A stretch of 64,000 nt of DNA from Eleginops maclovinus (GCF_036324505.1 NC_086368.1:2542001-2606000), one strand, 5' to 3'. Counted from the first letter of the stretch, positions 19,256 through 45,340 are shown. Notes: generated by a model from the sequence alone, not told the origin. Numbers and translations: made by a program.

Positions 19256-20175
19256 AGACTACTTGTTGGTGAGTCCCAAATTGTATTATTGCAATCCTCC
19301 AAGATGAACATAGTGGCTAAATTTAAAGGAATACTTATTCAACATATATAGTTAGCCTACAAAATGAATGGTGTGGTGGTTTGGGTGAGTCAAACTCCGG
19401 CCTGAGTTAGTGTCAGTCCTCCACCTGTAGGCCTGCACTGCTAAAACTATAGCCGCCATTTTTGTAGGCTCAAACGAGGGACATTACAGTTCACGGTCTG
19501 TTGGAAAAACGGAAATGATATTTCACAATATTGACATTTTTTATTTTGGCTAAAACAAATCAAATCTTATTACAACACATATTATTATTTTGGGGGGCAC
19601 ACATTAAAGGATTCAAGACTGTATATTGTTTGTACATTCCACATAGCTTACATTAAGGTGCCAAATTGAATACAATTTGGCCAAATTATACAAATATTCC
19701 ATATATTATTTTTTAAATATTGTGGGAATAAGGCCACAAAAAACGGCCTGCTCGGTATCAAACGTGACAATTCAGGGTAATTCAAAAAGGCATTGTTAAA
19801 GTAAAGCCAGTTAGAGCGTACTCCTAATGTCCAAAAGTGTTTTCTTTACTTCGTACAAAAGAACCTGCTGTCCGTAAATGCAGCATGACGTAGCATGTCA
19901 GACAGGCGGGGAGAGAGGGGGACGTGCATGTGGCCATGCGTAGTGAATCATTGAAACCCGCCCCTTAACAATAAACCCCCAACCTACAAACTGACAAATG
20001 CTGTGCTAGAGCTGCACTGTTGTAACGTATGAAACTGCCTGGAGACACACAGGACTCACATTCACAACCACTCGACGTGAGGTGTTCCTTCCTCTGCTGC
20101 TGGTCCAGGTTCAGGTTCTTTCTGGTTAAATTGCTACGAGGTCACTGACGTGACATTCATTCATCCACAACAACA
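19256..20175 (+). promoter_or_regulatory. Upstream region and likely 5' UTR/promoter of nampt
   Basis: This is the about 920 bp before the nampt start codon. GC content rises towards the gene. No TATA box was seen near the ATG. A CRE-like TGACGTGA lies at 20146-20153, only 23 bp before the ATG, so it may be within the 5' UTR. The transcription start cannot be fixed from sequence alone. Confidence 0.4.
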
Positions 20176-31703
<11,528 letters not shown>

Positions 31704-34700
31704 ACCGACCCCAGCCTTAGGAGACTTGAGTTTTGCACTGAGTGAGGACTGCCGTGTTTCTTAAAGGCACCCCTTTAGGTTAAACTGAACAAGCAGAAGG
31801 GACAGTAAAAAGCTGTCTCACAAAACACTAACTTAATAAAATAATACAGTATTTCTGATTAAGCTAATCATCAGGTATGGTTTACACTGGCTAGTGCTTG
31901 ATAGACAATATTTGTTTTCAGTGTTAGCCTCATATATCAGAACACCTTTATTCGTACCATAAAGAGGGAATTCACGTATTTTACTGATGCATATATTATC
32001 TCCCTATTGCCCTTTAGTTTAGCACAAGTCATGTACAGTCTATGAATGCAGACATCACATCACTGACATGCTGGGCTCAATAATCTGCACTGCAACAGTT
32101 CAGACCAAACCAAACTGAAGCCATACCTGTTTCTGTTTCATTTCTCACGCGCCTGTCCCACAAAGTACACTCTGAAGCCCAATTTTGAATAGATAGAAAA
32201 ACTATAAGAAACAAAATGATATTATTATATTGTGTAAATGAACCGATACTTTGTGAAATATTTGAAGAGATAGTCGAGACTCATCTCATTATTTTAAAAT
32301 TGTGTTTCATTATTGATCTTTTTAACAGAATCTGGAAAGGTTATTTTTTATGTATTAGATAGTCATATTTTATTTCAAAATGCCTTTTTTTTCTTTTGAA
32401 GTAATTGTTTTGAGTTCATATTCACATGATTAGCATTTCTTCTTTCCGTGGTGTTGCCCTCGCCCTCTGACCAGCCAATCACATGCCATGTTCGTTCGCT
32501 CCATTGCCTTTTAAAGAGAGCGTTAGGACACTCATTCATCTCGCTGCCACCTGGTTCATGTAGTGCTTCATAGTTCCAAGGGCCAGATTCATTGCATTCT
32601 TGGAAGTAGGACAAATAGCTGCCCTTTTTTTAAAATAATGTCTCCCCTCCTAATGTAAAGTTGAGAGGATCACAGAAACATGCACAGCAAAGGCTGCTTT
32701 ACCTTCCACCACTGCGTCCGCTGGCAGTGCAGAGTTCATGTGCTGAAACAACAAACGATTAACCAGAGTGCAAAAACACTTATTTACCTACTGTAAGAAG
32801 TTATTTAGATCAGTGGAAAAGTGTGATACCTGATCTGCAGAGTTGGACTTTGGTTAGAGCCTGCGCTGTAGACGCTCATTAATACACAAAAGAGAGCAGC
32901 CACACAGCTAACACTATAGCACGTCTATTCTACTGGTGGCCAGCGGGCTGATCAGCAGCACCATGCAGTAGCGAAAGAGAGCAGTGTATCATTGATGACC
33001 ATGCAGTAATATCAGTCAGCACAGGGACTGTCCCTGCCATTATGTATCTTTCATTCTTTTCTCCCCTTTTTAAGAATAATAAGCATAGATCTTTCTTCTC
33101 CTGTGAGGAACAAATATGAGCTGTATCTGAAGTGTGTATCCAAAATGCTAGCCCATTATTACACATTACAAATAGAGAAGGGGGTCATAAGGCAAAATTC
33201 AGATCAAGTGGGTTCATTTTCCTCCTCTGAATTATGGCTCAGGGAAATGTCTGTCCCAGGCCCCTCAGCTTTCTGACCCTGAACACATTATATGTAGTGT
33301 AATAGCTCTGGTCCATGTGAGGGCTTAAAAGCAGTAGCAGTAGCAGATCCCAAACGTGCGCTGCAACAGTATAGAATAAATCTACATATAGAATAAACAG
33401 TGAGTGAAAGATCTGAGTCAGCTAAGGCACTGATATGAATAGGCGTCACTAGATGTGTACAGTAAGAACTATATGTAACGAATAGGCTTTTGGCTGCTTT
33501 ACGATATGTTTACTTGAGGCTATTCCATTTCAATCAGATGTCTGTCGTTACTCTACAAACAGCACGGGCAAGCTCAACAACTGCTACAAAATATGTCAAG
33601 CTAGCTCCTTTTATCTAGAGCAACAACAATGCTAATGTTATTCTGATTTGAATAACTACAGTACACTCACATAACCATGCAAATAACCATAGCTGTTGTT
33701 CTTAGTTTAACATGGTGCTATCAGTGACACCAGACAGGTTTGTGAGTTTACATTATGACTGAGTGTGAGAGGAAATGACATCAGAGTTAGGAGCCAGTGC
33801 TAGCTCCTGATGGCAAGCCACCAGAGAAACTACATGGTCATGAGATTTGCTGAAAGATGAATGAAGGCTGACCATGGTTGTAGGAGAAAAGAACAGCATT
33901 CTTGGTAGTGATCAAACAAATACAACTGTCTTGTCTGTCATTTGGCCATTGGGCCCTTTGTAGCATTCGTCCAGAGACTTTGATGAGCAACCTTTTGGGT
34001 AAAAGATCTTCCCAGTACAAACATTTAAAATAGCCTTTATTTAAATGTTGAGTTTCTAAAAGGTGTCAAATGCAGCAGTAGCCAAATCCAAAGTGATTGC
34101 TGTTGATGTGAGAGCTGAGGGTGTTACAGTTAATGCCTGCATTCTGGGCCACATGGATACGGATGATCAGAGCCATTTTAAACCCAGCAGTCCATATTTT
34201 TGAACTTCATGAGCTAACTGAGTAACTTTGATATGAACGGACAGGGCCCCGCCTCCAACGCCGTATCAATTCTCTCCATACATCCATGTTTGTGACACAG
34301 ATGCTTTTTCAACTTTTGTAAATTTGATGAAAACATATCCGTCTGATCATGTCATAGACATTTCCTAGGGGATTATTTCACACATGATTGATAACATCAA
34401 GAACATTTAATCATCATTCAAGCCAAGAGAAATCAATGATTTAACTCGAGCAGTCACAGTTTTGTGTGTCCGATGTGTTTGCTGTTTGGTACAGCAGTGG
34501 TATAGTCATTTGTTTGTGCAGATGCAGTAAACCTTAGACGACACAGCGGACTAAGGAACATATGTAGTTAAGTCAGGTCACCTCATTGTGTTAATTCTTC
34601 TTTTCATGCCCTTTTAATTTCTGTTTACATGTTAGGATTTGTAGTATTAAGTAACAAATTCCATGTTAATGTATGTTCTTGCTGATGACCAGTCTATGGA

Positions 34701-36773
34701 GACTGTTGATGGAGTAGTGGTTAATGAGCCATCAACACTGGACAACACACAGCTAACCTGTTGTCTCGGCACTAATCATATATGTAATGACACTGTGTGA
34801 ATATACTTTTGAAAATTGTTTCCTTTTAACTTATCTGTATCTTTTAAATGTTCTGTATCTTGATTTTGTTTGTTTTCAAAACAGACCTTTTATAAGATTA
34901 AAAGAAATAATATTGTCACACTGGGTGAGTTATTTTGCAAAACATGTCTGAGCGTTTACTCCTCTCTGCTTCAAGCGTTCAGAGCCTGGCTAAATGCATC
35001 TCTTACACTGAAATATCATGTGTATACAGTAACACTGATCATCACCCTTTCGGTATTAGACGTGCACATTCCTGCACTGTTCTATTGCACCACCAGAGGT
35101 GAGCAGAGTCTCAGCTTGGGTTTGTGCGTGAAGCTCAAAATACAACATTGTATATTTAAGTAGACGTTTCAGAATAATCCTCAAGGCAGCAGCGCGTTGA
35201 TTTGAGGAGATGGAGTTTCTTCTGTTTGTCTTCAGCAGCCTAACAAGTTCTCACAACTAAACAACATTTTTGTGTAGTGAGCTTTTTGTCCAGCTGTGGA
35301 TGGACCAGCTAAACTCCAAAACAGATAAAAGTCACCTGACTGGACTGTGCCTGTTTTCCTTCTGTGTGTAGGCCTTGGTCTCAACTGCTCAATGCAGGTT
35401 CCCTCAGGAAGACTGGGTACAGTTTGTTCACTTCTCACAGCTGCATTAATCAGCTCCTTACGGGCGCTCTCTTTTAACCAATCACATTTCACCACAATCC
35501 CCAGCAGCCAATCATTGTTCTGCAGTCTACTTTAAAATGGTTCTCCTCTCCCCTGCAGTCAGCTGTGATTTCAGGTGTTTCTGCTGCGGCCCACCTCCCC
35601 CATCCACCTCCAGTCATCATGTCCAGTGCCAGGAGAGCTAATCCAAAGACCACACCTCATCAAATCCAGATCTTCAGCATCACCACCAGTGTCTAGACCC
35701 TGGGGGGGTTTCCAATATACTCACGGCTGCATTTCCCCCTTAAAATATACGATACCAAGTTCAGGGTCTAATCACCAAGGACTATTAACCTTTCCATCAT
35801 ATGGCGCATGCGTAGCTATAAATGACCGTAGATCCGTCTTTCTTTAAACCCTTTTTTCCAATAAGATTGACTCGGACAAGAAGAATAGGCCTACTTCAGT
35901 TTGACTTACTCAAAGCAGGTTTCACAGTACAAAAAAACATATTTTTAAAGAGCGCGGTCAAAAACTATATTACTCCGTGGCCCTTTCCTTCTTTCCTTTC
36001 ATTACAATGAGCTCGGCGTCCTTTAATTACCTGCAGCTGCCATAAACTATGACGTCCTTAATAACCAGCCGCTGTAGTTCTCTACTCTTGGCTGGTTTCA
36101 ATAAATAATAATAACAATAATAGTAAAAAAGAAATACAAGGTTCAAATATATGTACACTATATTCAAATTATAAATCTTCTAACATATGGCTCCTACAAT
36201 GACCTTTAAACATAAATAGAGTCTCTCCTGATTGAACGGTAGGTGTATATGTGACCTTACTTTCCGGTCATGTTCAGGCCTGATATTAACATGCACCTTT
36301 TGTTTGTTTTACCCAGAGAGAAGTGATCCCATCAGCTTCTAATATTTATATTTATTTATATACCATGTTTTCCTGCTTCACTAAAATGATCGAGTTTGAG
36401 TAAAGTTTGGAGGCTTTTTCTTTTTTTTTAACTATGCTAATTGGATATCATTCAAAATGTGTATTTTCCGCTTTATTCTTGCTCCTGATTATGCTAACCG
36501 GAACTTGATGTTGATGTGGTGAAATGCAGCTGAGCAGATGACTTGTGGAAGTTTACATCAGGAGGGAAAGCTTTGTCTTAAACACGAGCTGGCTGAAAGC
36601 CTATTGGTGCAGTATTGTCATGGAGACGAAGGACCGAGGGGAGGTTCAACTGGAATAAAGGCCAGCGAGTGTTTATGATGGCTCACAGCTAGATATTCCA
36701 CTGTGTCCTGCAGTGACCGCTGATGAGGAGTGGATGTGCCTGATCCCCGGCTCTGTGCGCACGGCCTCTGAGG
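31704..36773. other. Intergenic region between nampt and ldlrad2
   Basis: The first about 200 bp is the nampt 3' UTR, with AATAAA near 31836. The rest is A/T-rich with no recognisable coding exon. Short frames such as 34870-35163 and 35575-35847 have no domains. The last 200 bp before 36774 is GC-richer and is presumably the ldlrad2 promoter and 5' UTR. Confidence 0.5.
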
Positions 36774-39700
36774 ATGGAGGTGGAGGTGGAGAGCTGCTGG
36801 CTGCTGCTGCTGCTCTGCTGCATGACGCTCCACAGCGAGGCCATCGAGACGGGTAAGGCTGAAGAACCTCACCCACTGATGGGGGACGTCTGTTCATTTT
36901 TAAGTGACGCACTTCTAACGGGCACAATGACTTTAGGTCCGTGCGTAACGACCTGATGGCGCTCAGCGGGGAGAAGCTGTTGTTATAGTACTTGTATAAT
37001 AATAGTGGCTGTAGTGAAAGTTTGCATGCTTCTGTTTCTTTAGTAAAAGAAAAAAAGTTTGTTGAAGTTGTTACATTTGAAATTGAGAATATATTGAGAA
37101 TTTGAAATATAATATGTGCTCATAAAAGTAGGCTGGATGCATAGTATACATCGAAACGCATCTTCACAGATAAGGTTATGGTTAGTTTATTTATATAGCA
37201 GATTTCAGACACAAAGGCAATTCAAAGTGCTTTACATAGGCAATAACAATTAGAAACAAAATAAATTGAACAAAAAGACAATGCAGGAATGAGTTAAAAA
37301 GCGTATGGTAAATACCGTAATGCTGCAAGAAGTGCTGAAGAGCAATGTTAAAACATAGTTACCTCTGGGAAAGCAGCATTAAAGAGCAAGGTTTTCAGGC
37401 TTGATTTAAAAGAACCCAGGGTTAGGGCGGACCCCAGATTCTCAGGAAGATGGTTCCAGATCTGCGCAGCATAAAAAGTCAACATCCTACAGTTCATTTT
37501 CTGATTATGATGCCCTCGTGACAGGTGAGTTGTGACCTCTTTGCAATCCGAGTCACATTATAGTTCAGTTTAAATGCAGATTTAAAATTGTTCACAGCAT
37601 CATTAAAAGGAAAGTAAAAATGGATAAACCAAATTTAAGTTTGTTTTTTAAAGTAACATAAGTTGGAGTAAACATTTTGGAAATTCAGATCTGCAGGAGG
37701 TGCCACAGATGGAACAGGAGCTTCAAAGAACACTGCAGAGATCCTAGCACAAATATTACTATCTTTTCTCCTGACCAAAAACATCTGAAAATATACCTAT
37801 CATGATATAAGTATATCAATATTGATATCAAATTGCATATGAAATGATTTTCTTCCTGCGGTCGGCCCGTCAGACCCGTTTATCATGGTGTCACTGTACA
37901 GTCTATAAACTAAGCCGGGAGTACAAAAGGACTAAATGAGTTTGGGTGTAAAGTGACATCATGGAACCTATGTTGAGTTGAGTTAGAATAACACATGGAT
38001 GGACAGTGAGGCTGCTGCCCTTTTCCACACAATGCAGGCTCAGACACATTTCTCACTACGGCATGTCACCCAGACCTTGACCCCCACCCGGCCTCTGATC
38101 CGCTCTCTGGGATGGACTCCATTTACAATGATTTTAAACAGGTTGAATTTTCAGCCTGCAAAAATCTTTACTGGGGACTGGGTGTCCACTGCTCAGCCGT
38201 GCACACTGTTGCTTCAGGCGTTGTATTTACTTGTGCGGTGCAGAGGGGATTAGCTGTTTCCCACCAACAGGGGCTCTGGGGCTCCGGGACATTCCTGGAG
38301 GTCAGGGCAGGAGGATCTAGTTGTCTCCCAGGGAAACGGAGCCAATAAACTCCAGGGGTGGTCGTAAATTTTCCCATTATTTGGCCTGCGGCCCAGATGC
38401 AGGGGGCGGGGGGCAGAGGGCGGCTGGGTGGGGGCTGTTAGAGCCGGATCTGCCCACCCATCTGTCCTGGTCCTGCCTGTGGATGAGCAGTAAGCTGCTT
38501 CAACAACCATCAGCAGGTCTACACTGAAGTGTGTGAGTCTGTACATCAATCAGTGTGTTGAATACAAACTGTGTAAAACTCTCAGCCTCTTCTGCAGCAT
38601 CTCTGTCTGATCGGAGTGAAGTGTGGGACAAGCTTTGACCTTTGATTTTCACAATATCTATCTGTGTTCACCGGCACTGTGTTCCTGTTGAGCTACAATT
38701 GTTACAAAAAAACAGAATCATATAGAGACATAACTTTGGAACACATCTCCTCATGAACCCTAACCTTCAGATACACTTTAGAAATCGTTTTTGCACCAGA
38801 AAGAAGGGATCTGTGGATGGCCAGGAGAGGTGTAGAAGTACTCAGATCTTGTACTTGTGTAAAAGTAGAAGTACTCAGATCTTGTACTTGAGTAAAGTAG
38901 AAGTACTCAGATCTTGTACTTGAGTAAAGTAGAAGTACTCAGATCTTGTACTTGAGTAAAGTAGAAGTACCAGAGTGTAGGAATACTCTGTCACAGTAAA
39001 AGTCCTGCATTCTAAAAGTTCCTCCAGTGAAAGTAGAAAGTACTCTCATCTAAATGTACTTAAAGTAGCGACAGTAAAAGTAGTCATTGTTTGATTGGTC
39101 CATTTCAGAATAATATCTCTGATATGTTTTATAATTATTGATCATTAAAGTGTTCTCAGAGCTGGTAAAGGTGCAGCTAGTTTGCCAGGTGTAAATAAAG
39201 TATTATTTAAGAGTTAATTATATTTCACATCATTAAACAAAATCCGCAAATTAACTTACACGATTAACCTCTTTAAGTACAAAGTCGCAAGAGATTCTAA
39301 TGCTGAAGTAAAGAACAAGTTCCTAAACATTTTAGTTAAGTACAGTTCTCAATCTGATATGAGAAAACTGTTTGTTTTTTTAATATATTGCCAATAATTA
39401 CAATTGAAAAGACAGTCCCCTTTGTGATCAGAAGACTTTGTGTTGATAACTTTTAAAGAGAGTCAGATTATTTCCTGACAGGAGGCTCCATGTGTGAGCT
39501 TGTGTCTCAGGACTGTCTCTCAGGACTGTGTCTCAGGACTGTGTCTCAGGACTGTCTCTCAGGACTGTCTCTCAGGTGTATTTCTCTTGCCAGTGAACGT
39601 GGTGGACTTCTGCGGTCAGACCATCCGTGGTGACGGCATGATCGTCAACTCGCACCAGGAGTCCAAGAAGTACTACTTTGTTACCATGGGGACGGACTGC

Positions 39701-42700
39701 CACCTCACCATGCAGGCCAGCTCGCCCAAAGACAAGGTCCAGTTCCACTTCCGCTTCTTCCTGGTCTACAGTTTGCTACGAGTGTCCCCTCTGAGCCCGG
39801 CCCCTCTCTTTCCAGAGTCCCCTCGTGGCTCCGTGCCTCTCAACCCCAGACTGGAGCCCACCTCTGGGGAGAGTTTGGGGGACCCGTGTCACGCTGGCTC
39901 ATATGTTCAGTTCTACGATGGACGCGATAGGAGCTCGCCTCCTCTCGGGCCCCCTCTCTGTGGGAAGAGCGCCCCCCGGCCGGTGCTCTCCACAGGAAAC
40001 TACCTGACCCTGAGGCTGGTGACCCGCGGGACTCAGCCCAGAGTCGACTTTGTGGGGGACTTCACCTCCTTCAGACTGGGTAAGAGAGACATGTGTCCAT
40101 CTTCTACAGAAGCTGTCTTTACTGAACCTCAGTATCGTTGAAGAACCAAAAAACATGTCCCATACCGAGTCCATATCGTCCAACTAAGATCTTTCGTGTT
40201 TGTTTGAAAGAAGGAATTTCTGTCTTCCTAAAAAAATGTTTTACTTAAATCCAGCAGCGGTGGGAGGAGTACCCAGATATTGTACTAAAGTAAAAGTAGA
40301 AGTACTCAGATCTTGTACTTGAGTAAAAGTAGAAGTACTCAGATCTTGTACTTGAGTAGAAGTACTCAGATCTTGTACTTGAGTAAAAGTAGAAGTACTC
40401 AGATCTTGTACTTGAGTAAAAGTAGAAGTACTCAGATCTTGTACTTGAGTACCAGAGTGTAGGAATACTCTGTCACAGTGAAAGTCCTGCATTCAAAATG
40501 TTCCTCCAGTGAAAGTAGAAAGTACTCTCATCTAAATGTACTTAAAGTAGCGACAGTAAAAGTAGTCATTGTGTGATTGGTCCATTTCAGAATAATATCT
40601 CTGATATGTTTTATAATGATTGATCATTAAAGTGTTCTCAGAGCTGGTAAAGGTGCAGCTAGTTTGAATGGCTTTGTATACTGCAGGGTAGCTGCTGGAT
40701 TTACTGCAGGTGAACTAAAGTCTGATTTAAGGGTGATTATATTTACCATCATTAATCCAGATCTGTAAAGTAACTGAAGGGATTAAATACATGTAGTGCA
40801 GTAAAAGTACACCATTTACCTCTGACAACATACTGTACAAGTATCTCAAAATTTTAATTGTAAATATACTTAGTTACTCCACACCAATTAATTTCATTAC
40901 ACCATGAAATATACTAGGAGGTTTCTTTATCTGGGCGACCCCCCAGTGCAGGTTAGAATAATGTTGTATGACAGTACAGCTGTGTGTTCATAGCAGCATT
41001 TAGTACACAAAACAACAACATCTGCTCTGCACTGGACTAGTGACAAACTGTCTACTGCTTGAGACTTTGATATATGTACAGGCTATTGGTAAATAACGTG
41101 GATGTAAACAAATGCTGGTGGTGAAGCATGTATCATGTTTTTGAGCCCTCAAGAATAACTGTTGTTTAACCTATAAGCTGCCATAATTAATTTTCCTTTC
41201 AATTTGAATCTAAGACTCTCTAAACGTTGATTTCTAACTCTGATCCTTTTGTACAGGTTTTAACCAATCAGATTGCAGCAATGAGCCCTATTTCACCTGC
41301 AGGAATGGGAAGTGTGTCCCTCTCAGTCTGGTGTGTGATGAAAAAGGTATCGACAACTGTGGGGATGGAAGTGACCTGGAAGAGAACCTGACTACGGGTT
41401 GTAAAGGTCAGCTGACTGATGATATGACATAAGTGATGCTGATATTTATAAATAAATAAATACTCCTTTTTCTTATATTACCACGTTGAACATCTCATTA
41501 ACGCTTCACCACTAAGGTTTGACATCTCTAGATTTTGAAAGGAGTTTTAGGGGACATGTTACAGTTGCTCGACATTTAAAAGTTGACCCAAATCTGTCCG
41601 TCATCAGCAGGTCAGCTGTTACCTCCTGAACCTCCACCGCCAATAGCCACCCCACCCCCACCTTTTGTGAAACCACCCACAGCGCCAGTTCCTACACGCA
41701 TCAACTGTGGCGTGCCCGACAGCGCCCCCAGCCATGAGTCCGTAACAGGTGAGTAACTTTTGTCACATATGCTCTTATTCCACCAGTAGAAGCCCTCAGC
41801 ACCGGCAGAATGAATCCATGTGTGATGCACTATTCTTATCTCCGGCAGTCGTGGGTTGGCAAACAAATGAACTAAGTGTCCATTAGGATGCAAAGTGTCC
41901 GGACGGCTGGGGATAAAACTAATGGAGGTGACCATTGAGTTGTTAATTTCCCCTGAAGCCTTGTAAACCAATAAACAGTGATGGATCCTCTGAGCAGAGA
42001 GCAGCCTTTTGAGTGATCCGTCTCTATTCCAGCAGCAGAGGTGCAAACACACAGTCCGGGCCAACCCGCCAGCTTCTGATTACTTTAAGACCCGGCCAAG
42101 TCTGGCCGAAGAAACCGCTTTGCTTTTGTTCCGATTGTGCAGTAGAGTTTAGAAGAAAGGGATTCACATTTGGCTGCTGAGTAAACTGCCAGCCGTTTAT
42201 TGGCTGAGATGCATTTCAGTGCACTCAGTGAGGCAGGATGATTGTTAGCTGAGGTTGAATTACTTTTATTTTTAAATTACTAGATATGTAAACAGTCAGG
42301 GGGCTCCATGCACATGAACATACAGTGGGGCAAAAAAGTATTTAGTCAGCCACCAATTATGCAAGTTCTCTCATTTAAAAAGATGAGAGAGGCCTGTCAT
42401 TTTTATCATAGGTATACCTCAACTATGAGAGACAGAATGAGAAAACAAAATCCAGGAAATCACATTGTCTGATTTTTAAAGAATTAATTGGTAAATTCCT
42501 CGGTAAAATAAGTATTTGGTCACCTACAAACAAGCAAGATTTCTGGCTCTCACAGACCTGGAACTTCTTCTTTAAGAGGCTCCTCTGTCCTCCACTCGTT
42601 ACCTGTATTAATGGCACCTTTTTGAACTCGTTATCAGTATAAAAGACACCTGTCCACAACCTCAAACAGTCATACTCCTAACTCCACTATGGCCAAGACC

Positions 42701-45297
42701 AAAGAGCTGTCAAAGGAGACCAGAGACAAAATTGTAGACCTGCACCAGGCTGGGAAAACTGAATCTGCAATAGGTAAGCAGCTTGGTGTGAAGAAATCAA
42801 CTGTGGGAGCAATTATTAGAAAATGGAAGACATACAAGACCACTGCTAATCTCCCTCGATCTGGGGCTCCACGCAAGATCTCACCCCGTGGGGTCAAAAT
42901 GATCACAAGAACGGTGAGCAAAAATCCCAGAACCACACGGGGGGACCTAGTGAATGACCTGCAGAGAACTGGGACCAAAGTAACAGAGGCTACCATCAGT
43001 AACACACTACGCCGCCAGGGACTTAAATCCTGCAGTTCCAGACGTGTCCCCCTGCTTAAGCCAGTACATGTCCAGGCCCGTCTGAAGTTTGCTAGAGGGC
43101 ATTTGGATGATCCAGAAGAGGATTGGGAGAATGTCATATGGTCAGAAGAAACCAAAATAGAACTTTTTGGTAAAAACTCAACTGGTCGTGTTTGGAGGAG
43201 AAAGAATGCAGAGTTGCATCCAAAGAACACCATACCTACTGTGAAGCATGGGGGTGGAAACATCATGCTTTGGGGCTGTTTTTCTGCAAAGGGACCAGGA
43301 CGACTGATCCGTGTAAAGGAAAGAATGAATGGGGCCATGTATCGTGAGATTTTGAGTGAAAACCTCCTTCCATCAGCAAGGGCACTGAAGATGAAGCGTG
43401 GCTGGGTCTTTCAGCATGACAATGATCCCAAACACACCGCCAGGGCAACGAAGGAGTGGCTTCGTAAGAAGCATTTCAAGGTCCTGGAGTGGCCTAGCCA
43501 GTCTCCAGATCTCAACCCCATAGAAAATCTTTGGAGGGAGATGAAAGTCCGTGTTGCCCAGCGACAGCCCCAAAACATCACTGCTTTAGAGGAGATCTGC
43601 ATGGAGGAATGGGCCAAAATACCAGCAACAGTGTGTGAAAACCTTGTGAAGACTTACAGAAAACGTTTGACCTCTGTCATTGCCAACAAAGGGTATATAA
43701 CAAAGTATTGAGATGAACTTTTGTTATTGACCAAATACTTATTTTCCACAATCATTTTAAAATAAATTCTTTAAAAATCCTACAATGTGATTTTCTGGAT
43801 TTTTTTTTCTCATTCTGTCTCTCATAGTTGAGGTATACCTATGATAAAAATAACAGGCCTCTCTCATCTTTTTAAATGGGAGAACTTGCACAATTGGTGG
43901 CTGACTAAATACTTTTTTGCCCCACTGTATATTATTTATTTATTGCTCTGTAAGCAGTGGTGTAAAGTAACTAAGTGGATTTACTCAAGTTCTGTTCTAC
44001 AGTACCATTCTTAGGTACTTGTACTTCACTTGAGTATTACTTTTGTATTCTACTTTGTACTTTTACTCCACAGTTCAGAGGTAAATGGTGTACTTTTACT
44101 CCTCTACTTTTATTTAATCCCTTTAGTTACCTGCACTGGGGGGTCGCCCAGATAAAGAAACCTCCTAGTATATTTCATGGTGTAATGAAATTAATTGGTG
44201 TGGAGTAACTAAGTATATTTACAATTAAAATTTTGAGATACTTGTACAGTATGTTGTCAGAGGTAAATGGTGTACTTTTACTGCACTACATGTATTTAAT
44301 CCCTTCAGTTACTTTACAGATCTGGATTAATGATGTAAAATATAATCAACCCTTAAATCAGACGTTAGTTCACCTGGAGTAAATTCAACAAGTATTATTC
44401 AAGTTTTGAAAAAGCCTTAGAAAGCTCTTGGCATTATTTGTCTGTGGGCGAGTCCTAATCTCCTCTCTGAATACTTTAGTATCTCCTCTGTCTTGGGGAA
44501 AAGATGGTGTTTGGGTTGCTGTCTCATTCCCTTTCCTTTTCGTGCTCCTTCTGGCTGTTTGGAGACAGAGCCTCCTTCTTCTTCTTTTCACTCTTGAACA
44601 GGTCTCGACCCGTATGCAATGATACAAAGCCATTCAAACTAGCTGCACCTTTACCAGCTCTGAGAACACTTTAATGATCAATCATTATAAAACATATCAG
44701 AGATATTATTCTGAAATGGACCAATCAAACAATGACCTTTTACTGTCGCTACTTTAAGTACATTTAGATGAGAGTACTTTCTACTTTCACTGGAGGAACA
44801 TTTTGAATGCAGGACTTTTACTGTGACAGAGTATTCCTACACTCTGGTACTTCTACTTTACTCAAGTACAAGATCTGAGTACTTCTACTTTACTCAAGTA
44901 CAAGATCTGAGTACTTCTACTTTTACTCAAGTACAAGATCTGAGTACTTCTACTTTTACTCAAGTACAGGATCTGAGTACTTCTACTTTTACTCAAGTAC
45001 AAGATCTGAGTACTTCTACTTTTACTCAAGTACAAGATCTGAGTAGTTCTACTTTCACTCAAGTACAAGATCTGAGTACTTCTACTTTTACTCAAGTACA
45101 GGATCTGAGTACTTCTACTTTTACTCAAGTACAAGATCTGAGTAGTTCTACTTTCACTCAAGTACAAGATCTGAGTACTTCTCCCACCTCTGTCTGTAGG
45201 TAACATACTTAAGTGCTCACCAGATAGTTCATATTGAGTATAATAAAGGGTTGCAGCTCCTCTGTAGATATAAGGATTTGAAATATATTTATTATTG

Positions 45298-45340
<43 letters not shown>

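Noticed and set aside
42670..43338. 222-codon frame antisense to the Tc1 transposase
   Set aside because: It is a shadow of the well-supported transposase frame with no recognisable domain.
44823..45206. Long open frames on both strands ([15 protein letters not shown] repeats)
   Set aside because: They come from a 30-bp minisatellite whose unit length is a multiple of three. The same array at 40241-40492 behaves alike. There is no non-repeat coding signal.
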